NCBI RefSeq assembly: GCF_026914185.1
Contig: NC_070564.1
Span: 2,418,001-2,482,000, forward strand
Length of the DNA stretch: 64,000 nt
Reading direction: 5' to 3'
From: Puccinia triticina
Taxonomy: Eukaryota; Basidiomycota; Pucciniomycetes; Pucciniales; Pucciniaceae
Part shown: in pieces, positions 21,901-31,785 of the stretch
Layout of the letters: each line of letters begins with the position of its first letter
Position numbering within the stretch: position 1 is the stretch's first letter
Program-made: the position numbers and the translations under genes
The notes under the pieces: model-generated
Database searches by the model: none
What the model saw: only the letters and a program-made list of their open reading frames with translations
Told to the model about the DNA's origin: nothing

Positions 21901-24217
21901 GCTCTTTCATCAAGCTTCCGATGCTTCTACTTAGGGATGTGGATAATAGCGCGGGCACCAAACGGGTAAAGAGTTTCCGGGAGCGGTTTGGTTTTGTACA
22001 GAAGTTCAAGAGGGGACTTATCTCCTGTTCGGGTGTTAGGGAGCCGGTTGTGAATATACGCCGCTGTTGAATACGCAAAACTCCACCAGATGCTGGGCAG
22101 GCTGCTGGCATGAAGCATGGTTCTCGCCATGTCACCCAGAGTCCTGTTAACTCGCTCCGCCTCGCCGTTCTGAGATGGAGAATATGGGGTAACGGGCGCC
22201 AGCACTGTCCCAACAGATTCAAGTTGCGCCTTGAGACTTTTAGTGTATTTGAGAGCATTGTCACACCGGAGGTGGGAGGGAGCCTTCTCAATGGCTGTCT
22301 TCAGGTGTTGAATCCACACAATAATCTTTGCCGGGACTTCACTGCGATTCACCATTGGAGCACAGAAGTTGTAAGTGCTAGCGTGATCACGCAGCATGAC
22401 TAGATATTGACAACCGTTGATGTCCAGATTCAATGGGCCAATGACGTCCAACACGCAGAAGTTGAGGGGATCATCACGAGGAATCTGAGTTTCCATCCCG
22501 AGAGCCTTCTTATCCATGCTTTTGGATTTTGCACATTGTTTGCAAAAGAAATCTCTCCAGGTGATCTTCTTATCTGGGTAATTAATCCTGAGAAAGTTCT
22601 TAACCGCTTGGTCAGAGACGTGGCTGAGGCAAAGATGCCATGTGTAAGGATTGAAGGATGGAACTTTGGAGACTTTTTTACATTTTAATAATGCACTGGT
22701 TTTGAGGGACCAGCAGAAATTATGAAAAATTGTATCATAAACATTATTACAAGGGTCATAGAGTCTAGCCTGGGTGCCGTCATAAATTAGGTGCCATCCG
22801 CTTGATAACAACCGTCCCGTGGAAAGAATGATTCCGTCTACTCCTGGGCAGTGATACACATCCTAAATTGTCAGGGGACCCGTCGGAGTCGGGATCGTCA
22901 CTCTGCCGATTTCAGACAGTCACATTGCAATCGGACACAGCAAGGTAGAAAGTGCGGGGCCTTGTCAGCTTCTTGGTGACCTTGAAGAGAGACGAGGTGC
23001 CACTTACGTGTGCTGATGCGCCAGAATCAAGGAGAACGCCATTGGTCACTTCTGGAATGTTGACCTGTCAAAGACGGTTGCCAGAGTTTTCAGGCCAAGG
23101 TAGCGGTCGGTATTTCAAGCCCTTCATCTTGTAGTCAGCATCTGGTGGATTGATGCGTTTGAGCGCCACATCTTGCCAGAATTCCGCACAGTCCGGGTAC
23201 CAATGACCATCTTCACCGCAGTAGATGCAGTGAGTCCCATGCTTCTTCACAAGCGTATTGGATTGACCCTTCCCTTTGAAGTGAGCAGCCTTCTCAATTG
23301 ACAAGTTGGGCTGTTTGCGGGTCGCTTGTTGTGTTTGGCGTTGGGGGGCGACGTATCGGGGATGTGATTGGACAGCTTGGATGCAGTCGAGGTCCATCGC
23401 CATTGGATCAACAGGGGGAGCCAACAACATCAACGCCGGAGCCGATGGTCTTGTGTTGCAGTTGGTTGGCAGCAAACTGGATGATGGTTGAGACATCTTC
23501 AAAGGCTGGCGCTTCCTTGTTGTTGAGTTGTTGATTGATGGAGAACTCAAAAGTCATTGGCTCAACGTTGATTGGGGGAACAAAATACGACTGCAAGAAG
23601 ATCCCAAAAGCTTCATCCCATGTTAACTTAAGTTGAGCAAGCTCGGATTTCAACTTAGCCCAGACAGATGAGGTGATGTCCGTCGCCGGAGACTTGTTGA
23701 CAATGAGTGCCACGACTTCGTTCAGGAGTTCAATCTTGCAACGTCAATCGGACCTGGAGCACTTGGTCTGTAACAAAACAAAGATTTCCTTTGGGGACGA
23801 TAGCTTTGAGGAGTCCAATATGTCGCCCAAGCCGTCCGCCACAGTGTTACGAATGAGACTTGACACTGTGGAGCCTTCATCAATGGTCAAGGTGTAGAAA
23901 TTTGCCGGTTTATCGGTGAATGGCTCTTGCCGGACAAGGATGTGGTGAAGGGTTCGGTCAAGTGCGGCCTCCCAGGCGGGGAAGTTCGTTCCTTCGTAAA
24001 GCAGAACTGGCTTCTTGGGGTTGAGCTGATAGTGGACCTGGAGGGGGTTCTTGACAAAATTCTCCATGATCAGTTCCTGCCGAGTACGCTGACGATGTTG
24101 GATGACAGGGGCGGGTGCAATTTGGTTGTGGAGTTGGTGGTTCCTAAGCACTGCTATTTCTTTGCGTAGGTCGACGAAGATTTGCCGCGCTTGGGCCGGG
24201 GTCAGGTTGTCTTCCAT
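18987..24217 (-). pseudogene. Copia gag-pol, disrupted
   Basis: Gag starts at 24217 (MEDNLTPAQARQIF). The frame breaks near 23740 and again near 23450. A zinc knuckle follows (CIYCGEDGHWYPDC, CX2CX4HX4C), then protease with LLDSGAS near 23030 and a stop soon after. Integrase is at 21927-22859, with the HHCC zinc site and DDE residues in LDVIGPL, RCDNALKY and NGEAERVNRT. Reverse transcriptase is at 20538-21872, with LHVDDG. RNase H begins at about 20495 (HCDNEAAV) and resumes at about 19190 (ATDNTSKKKTKYL) after an 1,098-bp insertion, ending at 18987. Several frameshifts and stops plus the insertion mean no functional polyprotein. Confidence 0.93.
19192..20289. mobile_element. 1,098-bp TIR element inside copia RNase H, copy 1
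   Basis: Ends CACCAGGGGAGATATG and its reverse complement continue into CACTCCCCAGGGAGTGCC, giving inverted ends of about 38 nt. ACC flanks both sides (19189-19191 and 20290-20292). Removing one copy restores the reading GAAGCAGCGGTACTC across the RNase H codons. It has no long open frame. Inside are repeated GGATGAGTTCTGGATGAATT-like blocks near 20085-20115. The 3-bp duplication and CAC end suggest a CACTA-like non-autonomous element. Confidence 0.92.
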
Positions 24218-24484
24218 TGCTTGACTGGAAGACGGTGACGGAGGGATGGTGTAGGAGTTAGAGGAAGAGGGTTAGGGTTGTGGTTCTGGAGTGGGTTGTG
24301 GTGGAATGTTGGGTGAGTTGAGAATATCAGATCTTCATTGATCGATGTGCTTCTCTCTATTCTTCTTCTTCTGATCTTCTTCAATTTGCTTGAGTCTTTC
24401 TTTTCGTTTATCCAGAAAGTTCATCAAGCGACCATCGGGAGTACCAAGGAATTGACGCAGTGCACGTAAAGCCGGCTTTTAACC

Positions 24485-24855
24485 TATTAGATGCCTCAGG
24501 CAAATGGGAGCTAGACGAAATAGTCCCGTCGCGGGTTAGCTATCAGCACTCGCGGATCCGGTCTCCAATCTCGGTACATTGCATAGTATCAAGATAGTGA
24601 AAGAGCATACTAACCTAGACGAAATAGTCCCGTCGCGGGTTAGCTATCGGCACTCGCGGATCCGGTCTCCAATCTCGGTGAGGAAAGAGACTGGAGCCGG
24701 AGCGCGAGATCAGTTAGACTAAATACATGATTCTAGCCCTAACCGGTTGAACTACCCTGAATATTACTAACTAGGTTACAGACTAAGTACATGATTATGT
24801 TATACTTAGTTTATGTAATCTTGATCTTCTGTTATCTTCCGTTGGCATCACAACA
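24485..24855 (-). repeat. Copia 5' LTR
   Basis: Same length as the 3' LTR and about 97% identical by eye, with the same internal duplication. It would carry the promoter of the element. Confidence 0.95.
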
Positions 24856-24868
24856 AAAAGCCGATAAC

Positions 24869-24940
24869 TCATAAGCCTCCCATTGGGAATGGGAGATGCT
24901 TCGCATCGGGGTGCTCCGCACCCCCAGTCCCAGGAGGCTT
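24869..24940. repeat. GC-rich palindromic repeat with TAAGCCTCC ends
   Basis: TAAGCCTCC and GGAGGCTTA are inverted ends. The interior has GATGCTTCGCATC and GGGTGCTCCGCACCC hairpins. It lies directly beside the copia insertion. Confidence 0.7.
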
Positions 24941-26306
24941 AGTTAAGTCAGGGGCAGCCGGCGGAGCTGCTCCTGAGTCTGCGGGAGAACGGGAGAACGG
25001 GTCGGCGGGAGAGAAATGTTATAAGCGGCACTGGACCCTATCGAATGCCAAGCTTCACAGCGTCCCGGCCCGTCACGCGCAGTTCTCGCGACTATCAGCA
25101 GCCTCTCCGGTCTGGCTAGCTCGCGGAAGAGTTCCTGGCCCGAGTATTGTACATCGGTAAAGGCTTAGACTAGCGCCGGGAGGCTTTTGGCGGTGCTCGG
25201 AGCATGCTGTGCTTGCCGCGACTGGCTGCACATGGGCACATTGGCCCGAGAGCAGGCTGGCAAGTGGCGAGCGTCTGCCGGGCTCTTATATTGCAGCATC
25301 AGCGAAGGCTCCACACATTCCACATCTCATCCCTGTTTCCTTTGCCGTGTGGATTGCCCGACGACAGGGTTTTATGCCCGAGAACACCCGCCATAAAAGC
25401 GCTTATTCGTGGACAGTGCAGGATCGAGGCCCAGACATTTGGTCCACGCACCGCCGGAACGGAAGGAGCCGGGTGGGCTGGCAAGCTTCGAGGCTCGTTC
25501 GCGGCCAGCGCGTAAAGGCCTTGGCTGTTTGACCGGGCAACGACCAGCCCTGGTGGCTGTATACAGCGATATCTGCCGGCCACACGGAACGGTGCAGTGG
25601 TTTCCTGAGGTCCTGCTGGGAATCTACGTACTCGCAACGAGCTTTGTACTGGTCTTTCAAGGTTCAGCAACGAGACTCGACAAGATCCCTCGACATACAT
25701 CGTCACAGACGGTTCTTGGCACGATTGACCGAGGCCCGAAAAAGGATGTAAAGCTGATTGGACGTATTGAGGTGTCTGGCCAAGGAATATGTCGCAAACG
25801 CTTTGTTTCGTATTCGGCGCCCACCTGCGCTATAGGGGCATACAGCCCTTATTCCTGAGGAGAACCAGCGGCCGACTTCCTCGACCTGAAGCGCTCCCTC
25901 GGGGCTGTAATCACAATCCCTCACGCAAATCAGCAGTGCGTTTCTGGGAGCTGTCATCATACAGACCCTCTTCATGCCTGCACCCTCCTCGGCGCGGCTA
26001 ATCGAAGCCAGCTGTATGTGTTTATAAGAGAAAGAGCGACGTAGGTCGAGAGAAGATCAATAAACACGTAGCAGCCAGGCACAGATACACGCAGTGATCA
26101 TGTTGGCCTCTGGGTTTGGCTCGGGCTCCAAAGACGAAAGTTTCAACTTCATATGCCTCTTGGTTTTTGCGGGGATTTGCTCTGGCTTGTCCCGACAGTC
26201 ATGGCCTCCATTTCACTGAATAAATAGCCGCAGGGATCTCTTGACCTCCGACCATTCTCTCGCCCACATCTCTTTCCAATACCAGCCAATCGTTCTTCTT
26301 CTAGCC

Positions 26307-26314
26307 CATATAAT
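26307..26314 (+). promoter_or_regulatory. TATA-like box of gene A1
   Basis: CATATAAT lies 60 bp before the ATG at 26375. The equivalent site of the paralog at 35.27 kb reads TTATATAA, supporting it. Confidence 0.5.
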
Positions 26315-26374
26315 TCCCCGTATTACTAGAGCCTACATTCGTTTTGGCGCCAATTACAACTCTCTATAACGAAG

Positions 26375-27409
26375 ATGAACAGCTTGATCCTTGCCATCAG
26401 TCTAGCTCTCATCGTCGGCAGATCCGCCGGTCAATCGTCGCCTACTCTTGATCCTACTGGCCAGCAGTCCGCAAATGATGCAATCATGAACGGGGCGCCT
26501 ACACCCGTCCCGGCCATGAGCCCTAGCGGAGCAACCACCCCGACCGTCGGCGTCCCAGCAGCCGGCGTGAATGCCACCGCAGCGGTGAACGGCACGGCTG
26601 TCGTCGGAAGCACCAACAGTACATCCACAACGGCGAATGGCTTCTTGCTCAACTCGACCGCCTCTGTCTTCGTCATGGAACAGAACATCAACTGGAGCAA
26701 CTCTAACTTCAGCATCTACGACAAAAACGGCACGGTCGCTTACCAGATCACAAACCATTACGCCGGCGTCAACCTGACTGCGAAAGAGTTCGTGGTTCAA
26801 GATGCCATGACTGGCGAGAAGAAACTCAAAATCGATGCCGTGAGTCATTTGCCGTCATCTTGCACAGTCAGTTTTTTCCCCCCACCCCAGAATGATTGAC
26901 CTTTTGTTTGCTTGGATACAGCGTGTTAAAGCTTGCGGGTTCGGACAAGTTTACGAGGCTGATGACGGCACCACCTTCACCCTGGACCCGCGCGCATTCC
27001 TCTCTGACAGATGGTACATCAAAAACGAAAGCTCCGATTACACTTTCAAGCGGGCTGCCTTGAGCATGGAGGGCAAGATCCTGGAGAATGAGAGGATGGT
27101 TGCGCAGATCACCGGTGAGTCTGCAATCGATTGTTTGATGGGTTGTGTGGACAGAGGTACCAAACTCATCCTTCCATTGCGATGGGTATTCTCACAGCCC
27201 GTGCGAATTCCACCTCAACATCAAGCTCGACCAAGCAGCTGACCGTGACCTCAGACGGAAGCATTCGTCCCGTGAGTTCTGCACTCTAAACCCATCCGAT
27301 TCTTCGTATGTCCTTCCGAAGCTGACATTTGGAATGACTTGCCGTTCAGTGGGACTTGATTGCTTTGATGGCGGTCGTTAAGACCCGAATTGCTACCTGT
27401 GGCTATTAG
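26375..27409 (+). CDS. Secreted protein A1, possible tubby/LURP-one-like fold
   Basis: Exons are 26375-26839, 26922-27114, 27198-27271 and 27350-27409 (792 nt, 263 aa). Residues 1-19 are a clear signal peptide (MNSLILAISLALIVGRSAG). Next comes a low-complexity Ala/Thr/Pro/Asn stretch with several N-x-S/T sites (about 20-90). A conserved domain follows, with FVMEQNINWSNSNFSIYDKN, VAYQITNHYAG, FGQVYEADDG and RWYIKNE. The alternation of strands and the FSIYDKNG block recall tubby-C-terminal/LURP-one-related folds; this is a guess. Its paralog A2 at 34.2-35.2 kb has the same exon lengths for exons 2-4 (193, 74, 60 nt) and near-identical core residues. It ends TCGY and has no anchor, so a secreted or cell-wall role is likely. 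Confidence 0.88.
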
Positions 27410-28591
27410 GTGACCCCGTTTTGAGTACCCGGCCGTGTCAAGCTTCGATGGAGGACGCCTCTATTCTTTCATTCGTCTATATTTATGCGCCTGTCTTCCC
27501 TGTTCCATGTTTATTATATTTATCAGCAAAAAGAATTGATGGGCCTCGTGGCCAGTTTTGGGCTTCCCGTTGCGGTGGTTCTAATTTGATTCTCCTTTCT
27601 CTCTCGTCTGCCGGCGTCCACCAGCCTGTTCCAAGATGAAGCGGCAGACGTCACGCTCATTTGGCCTGCCGATGCCCCCGGGGTGCGGGGATAATTGGCT
27701 CCATTAGCCAAGTGACCTTCCCTTCAAGTTCAACGACGTGGCATGAGCACCGGGCGCCGAAGAGAACGGCTTCTCTTTTTTATCTTAACACTTCAGATCG
27801 AGGGCTGCCGGAGGGGAAATGGGCTTGGTGACATATCTAGATTGTGCGTGTTTGTCGTGAAATGATGATCATCACTTCAAACCACATCAAGGACAAACGT
27901 CTCCCTGTTCATAACCCTAGGTTACGGACGCTTGTGATGAAAGTCTCATAGAGGTTTTACACCTGGAGACTTCCATCTTTGACAATTCTAAGCAAGTTGA
28001 AACTTGAAACGAAAGGACATTTTGCAAAGAATCTAAAAAAACATGACATCAAGAGCTATCATTGTGACAGAGTGGATTGCATCATTTCAATGAGCTCGCA
28101 CATAGACCGATGCTATGTAGAGCGCTTGAGGTTACTCGATGAGAAGCGGTGGAATGTGAAGGATACGTTTTGAGAAATACATAGATGTGTTTACTGATCT
28201 CTACTGATCGATAGATCCATGATATCATCGGTGATCACTGCACCAATCCATGGATCTGCTAGTGATGTTCGTTGTCGAGTTATTGGTGTGGGACCTGGGT
28301 AGCATCCAAATTATGTAAGGTCTCCAAACCAAATCAACAGTAGATCAACCAACCAGCGGATTACCACGCTAAGGCCAAGATGAGAACACCTGAGGGCCGG
28401 CGAGAAGGAGGCACATTTCCTCGTGTGTCGAGCGGAGCAGTCGGAAAGGTATATAAGCAAGGCCTCCCCTGGCAATTTTGGAGATTCCTCAGCTCACTCA
28501 GCCATCAGCATCGCATCCGACAAGCACTCAGCCAACCTCGCCAGCTTTGCGACGTTACCACCTCTTATCACCAAACACAAACGAAATCGAC
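27410..28591. other. Intergenic between A1 and B1
   Basis: No gene was recognised. The last about 150 bp hold the promoter of B1 and resemble the sequences before B2 and the decayed copy C. Confidence 0.5.
28450..28457 (+). promoter_or_regulatory. TATA box of gene B1
   Basis: TATATAAG lies 142 bp upstream of the ATG at 28592. B2 has TATAAAA at the same place within a shared CCGGAAAGGTATA-type context; C has lost it. Confidence 0.6.
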
Positions 28592-29595
28592 ATGCCGGCC
28601 CGAAAGACCCTGTTCGCTTTCGTCTTAGTTGTCTCGGCGCTTGCTGGACTTGCGTCGGCCGCCCCAGCTCCTGCGAACCCCCCCGACAATTCCAGCAATC
28701 CCCCTTCAGTAAGCCCTCTCTTGGTGTTGCGGCTTGCCGTTCATGCTTCCATGTCTGTCGTTAAGAATCCGAGACTAACCAGAAGTACTCTTTATTGCAG
28801 GCCCATGGCAATGCCGTGAATCAGCTCGCCTGCAACGACCCAGAAAAGCCACCTCCGACAAAGCGAGGTGAAGAAGGGACTCCTGATGTAAGCCCCTTTA
28901 AATGGCACCCTAGGCGTCGCCGTACATGCCTCCAGGTCCCTCACGCAAATCCGACACTGACCAGAATTCCTAATTTTCAGCCTAAGCCCCATGCCGTGAA
29001 TCAGCTCGCCTGCAACGACCCAGAAAAGCCACCTCCGAAAAAGCGAGGTGAAGAAGGGACTCCCGAGGTAAACCCCTTTAAATGGCACCCTAGGCGTCGC
29101 CGTACATGCCTCCAGGTCCCTCACGCAAATCCGACACTGACCAGAATTCCTAATTTTCAGCCTAAGCCCCATGCCGTGAATCAGCTGGATAGCGGAGATA
29201 AGCCACCTAAATTGCGACGTGAAGAAGGCGTTTCTGATGTAAGCCCCCTTTTGAATGGCACCCTATGTAGGCGTCGCCCCGCCCATGTCCCTCATCCAAA
29301 TCTGAGACTGACCAGATCTCCTCACTTTCAGGCTAAGCCCCATGCCGCGAATCAGCTCGCCTGCAACGACCCAGAAAAGCCACCTCCGACAAAGCGAGGT
29401 GAAGAAGGGACTCCTGATGTAAGCCCCTTTAAATGGCACCCTAGGCGTCGCCGTACATGTCTCCAGGTCCCTCATGCAAATCCGAGACTGACCAGAATTT
29501 CTTATTTTCAGCCTAAGCCCCATGCCGTGAATCAGCTTGCCTGTGGCGGTGATGCCAAAACTGACAACACCGCCGCTCCCACCACCAACACTTAG
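28592..29595 (+). CDS. Secreted repeat precursor B1 with Kex2-type sites and copied exons
   Basis: Exons are 28592-28708, 28801-28887, 28981-29067, 29161-29238, 29332-29418 and 29512-29595 (540 nt, 179 aa). Exon 1 is a signal peptide (MPARKTLFAFVLVVSALAG) plus a Pro/Asn linker. Exons 2-5 are copies of one module: HAVNQLACNDPEKPPP, then a dibasic KR/KKR (or RR in exon 4), then GEEGTP. Exon 6 is a partial copy with a different tail. Each full module has one Cys, except the exon-4 copy. All introns are phase 0. Kex2 cuts after KR/RR, so the mature products may be related peptides of about 25-29 residues, as in fungal Kex2-processed repeat proteins and pheromone precursors; this is inference. Introns 2-5 are each exactly 93 nt and have no stop in frame, so retained introns would still be translated. 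Confidence 0.88.
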
Positions 29596-30773
29596 ACCAT
29601 TGTGGTCCCTAGCAGGCTCCAAGAGAGCGTCCCTCGGATCGCCTCAGAAACAGTCATGTTCTTATGTACAGTTGTCCACGATGTACCGAAATCTTTCCTA
29701 TTTATCTCTTTCCCTATATATGTTTATCATGATTTGTCCGGGATGAAAAAGGTGTAAAATGGTCTCAACACGAGCAAGTTATCTCGTTTTCCCCTTCTGA
29801 TGTCCTGAGTCACCCAAGGCCTCCTGAGAGAGAAAAAGACGACTGTGAGTGCAACTAAAAGTTGGAGGGTACGTGAAGGCCCAAGCAAGGCCCCGAGGAC
29901 TATTGAACCCAAGCTTGCCTGTCGCAATCAAAGGTCTAATCCATTCTTAACCAATGTGCAACACCCGTCTTATTCAACACTCAAAAGGTCTATGTGTAAA
30001 ACAATTCGCCTGTTGAAAAAGACTCTATACGCGCACAGATGAACGAAACTCTGCCGACTAACAACAAGGAAGCTGTTTGAGTTGTAAAAATGAAGAGAGT
30101 TTGATATACACGCGCACACAATACACGGGCAGCACAAACATGAGGGCTGGACCTCGCCGCTGTTGGCCGTCCTCTTGGACGGTTGTGAGGTCCAGCGGAC
30201 TGGGTGCCGATGTCCACCCCAGGCGCCAAAAATTAGTCATGGAGGGGGCATGATGTCATGGCCTCATGGCCAAGGTATGTAACCTATTTTCCTGGCCATA
30301 GCCCACATGTCGACCTCTCGTCTTGCGGACCCACCCGCTACTTTCCGTGGGGCAAGTGGTACGTACCCGGTGGGCCAAGCGGAGCTTGAGCCAGCGGTCC
30401 AGCCGGCTAGCCGGACGCCCCCGACCAGACAAATACATATCTTATTGCGTGATATGGCAGTCGGCCGGGGCCAAGATGAATTGAGGATTGCAAATCAGTG
30501 CAAATCACATCCGATATTTGGGGCTTCCTATTCCAATGCGGTGTCATTCGGGCACATGACGTGGGCTATGTAGCTTTTTGGAGGAGCCCTCGATTTTTTT
30601 CCCAGACTGCCATCCTTCCGCAAAAGTTAAAGCTAGTTAAAGCCAGGCCTTCCCTGCCATTATGGCAGTTCATCAGCTTCCCCCCGCCCATCACATCTAC
30701 CAAACCGTCAGCCAGCCCTTCCAGTTTTGCGACGCTCCCACCTGTTATCACTAAATAAATAAACGAAGTCGAC
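29596..30773. other. B1 3' flank and upstream region of decayed copy C
   Basis: The first part (to about 29710) matches the 3' flank of B2. The last about 140 bp resemble the B1 promoter and leader but lack its TATA box. Nothing coding was recognised between. Confidence 0.5.
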
Positions 30774-31262
30774 ATTCCAGCCCGCAAAACCCTGTTTGCT
30801 TTCATTGTGGTCCTCTCGGTGCTTGCCGGACTCGCGTCTTCTTCCCCAGTTGCTGTTGGCGCCAGCAACCCGGTAAGCCATTTTTTCTTGGTCCCCGACC
30901 GATTCCTCTGCGGTTTGGAGGCGAAGCGGGCGGTACGCTGATTCTTGCGTCCTACTCCAGGGGTACGTATGTGGTGGTGATCCGGGCACATGCTGGAGTA
31001 ACCCCTGGGGACCATTCAAACAGCGAAGTGTAAACGATGGTTCTGAGGTAAGCCCTCCCATTTTTTGCTTGGTGTTGCCTTTCATGTCTCCAATGTCTCA
31101 ATCAAATCGGAGACTGACCAGAAGGACCTTGGTGCAGGAAACCCCCATGGCGTGAATCAACTCGCCTGCGGAGCCTGCCTGCGCTGGCAACATGGGCTAC
31201 CCCCAAGACCAATGCAATCCCTAGCAGCATCCGAGAGTGTACTCATGATTTGTCTGGAATGA
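30774..31262 (+). pseudogene. Decayed copy C of the B family
   Basis: The signal-peptide exon is recognisable (PARKTLFAFIVVLSVLAGLA), but the start codon is ATT (30774-30776) where B1 has ATG. Exon 2 (30961-31047) has lost the usual module and reads GYVCGGDPGTCWSNPWG, then FKQR. Exon 3 starts after GTGCAG at 31138 and carries HGVNQLACG, but in a different frame from exon 2. TATA box and start are both gone, so it is probably silent unless an upstream ATG is used. Confidence 0.75.
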
Positions 31263-31785
31263 ATTCTAATTTAGAACATGATAAGATACATATCTATCTT
31301 CCCTTCAGATGACATTTCTTCTTTCCTTGAATGGCTGAGGAACCGCGGGCCCTGAGAGAGAAAACCAAAATGAGTATGATGAGGGCACACTGCAAACGAA
31401 TCTGACAGTTTTTCAGAATGACCAACACACTTGAGTTTACTTGTCTCAATCCGTCCAATCCTAACCAATAGCCGTCTTGATCTTCCAATCTTTCACAAAT
31501 CACTTTCCTCATTAGAATGTGTCCAATAGCTTCACACTCGAACGGTGTCCTTTGCTTATTGGAGACATTCTTGTTTGTCACTGCACGCGTGACGTGCTGA
31601 TTTGGGAATCTGCTTGTTCAAAACCCTTTTTAGTGTTGTATTTATATCCATAGCCCAAATACTATCTCTATATGTACAAGCTGAACAGAACAAAATGCGA
31701 GTGTAACTAATCAAAACGAAAAAGAAAAAAATCGAAGCATTGTTACATTTATAGTGGGGGAGGACAGAGGAAATGGAGAGAGAGA
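31263..31785. other. Intergenic, nothing recognised
   Basis: Region between the decayed copy and the 3' end of the F-box gene. No coding signal. Confidence 0.4.

Larger units (their letters stand above)
18593..24855 (-). mobile_element. Ty1/copia LTR retrotransposon, complete but inactive
   Basis: Two 371-bp LTRs (18593-18963 and 24485-24855) flank a minus-strand gag-pol. AAAAG is duplicated at 18588-18592 and 24856-24860. A G10 polypurine run (minus strand) adjoins the 3' LTR at 18964. The primer-binding site would start at 24484 going left. The order protease, integrase, RT, RNase H is the copia order. The LTRs differ at about ten positions, so the insertion is not very recent. A DNA element sits inside the RNase H region (19192-20289). 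Without it and the flanking duplications the element is about 5.2 kb. Confidence 0.96.
24861..26374. other. GC-richer intergenic block, no gene recognised
   Basis: Between 25000 and 26000 several overlapping frames of 80-150 codons exist on both strands, none with family resemblance. This is what GC-rich noncoding DNA gives. A small palindrome lies at 24869-24940. The last 270 bp match the region upstream of gene A2 in reverse orientation, so they are the duplicated promoter of gene A1. Confidence 0.5.

Noticed and set aside
25187..25975. Several overlapping 80-149 codon frames on both strands
   Set aside because: None has motifs or splice support. GC-rich noncoding DNA produces such frames by chance.
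28795..29595. Single long open frame of 266 codons as the real gene
   Set aside because: It reads through four GT/AG introns and lacks the signal peptide. The spliced model matches B2, whose introns are not all open.
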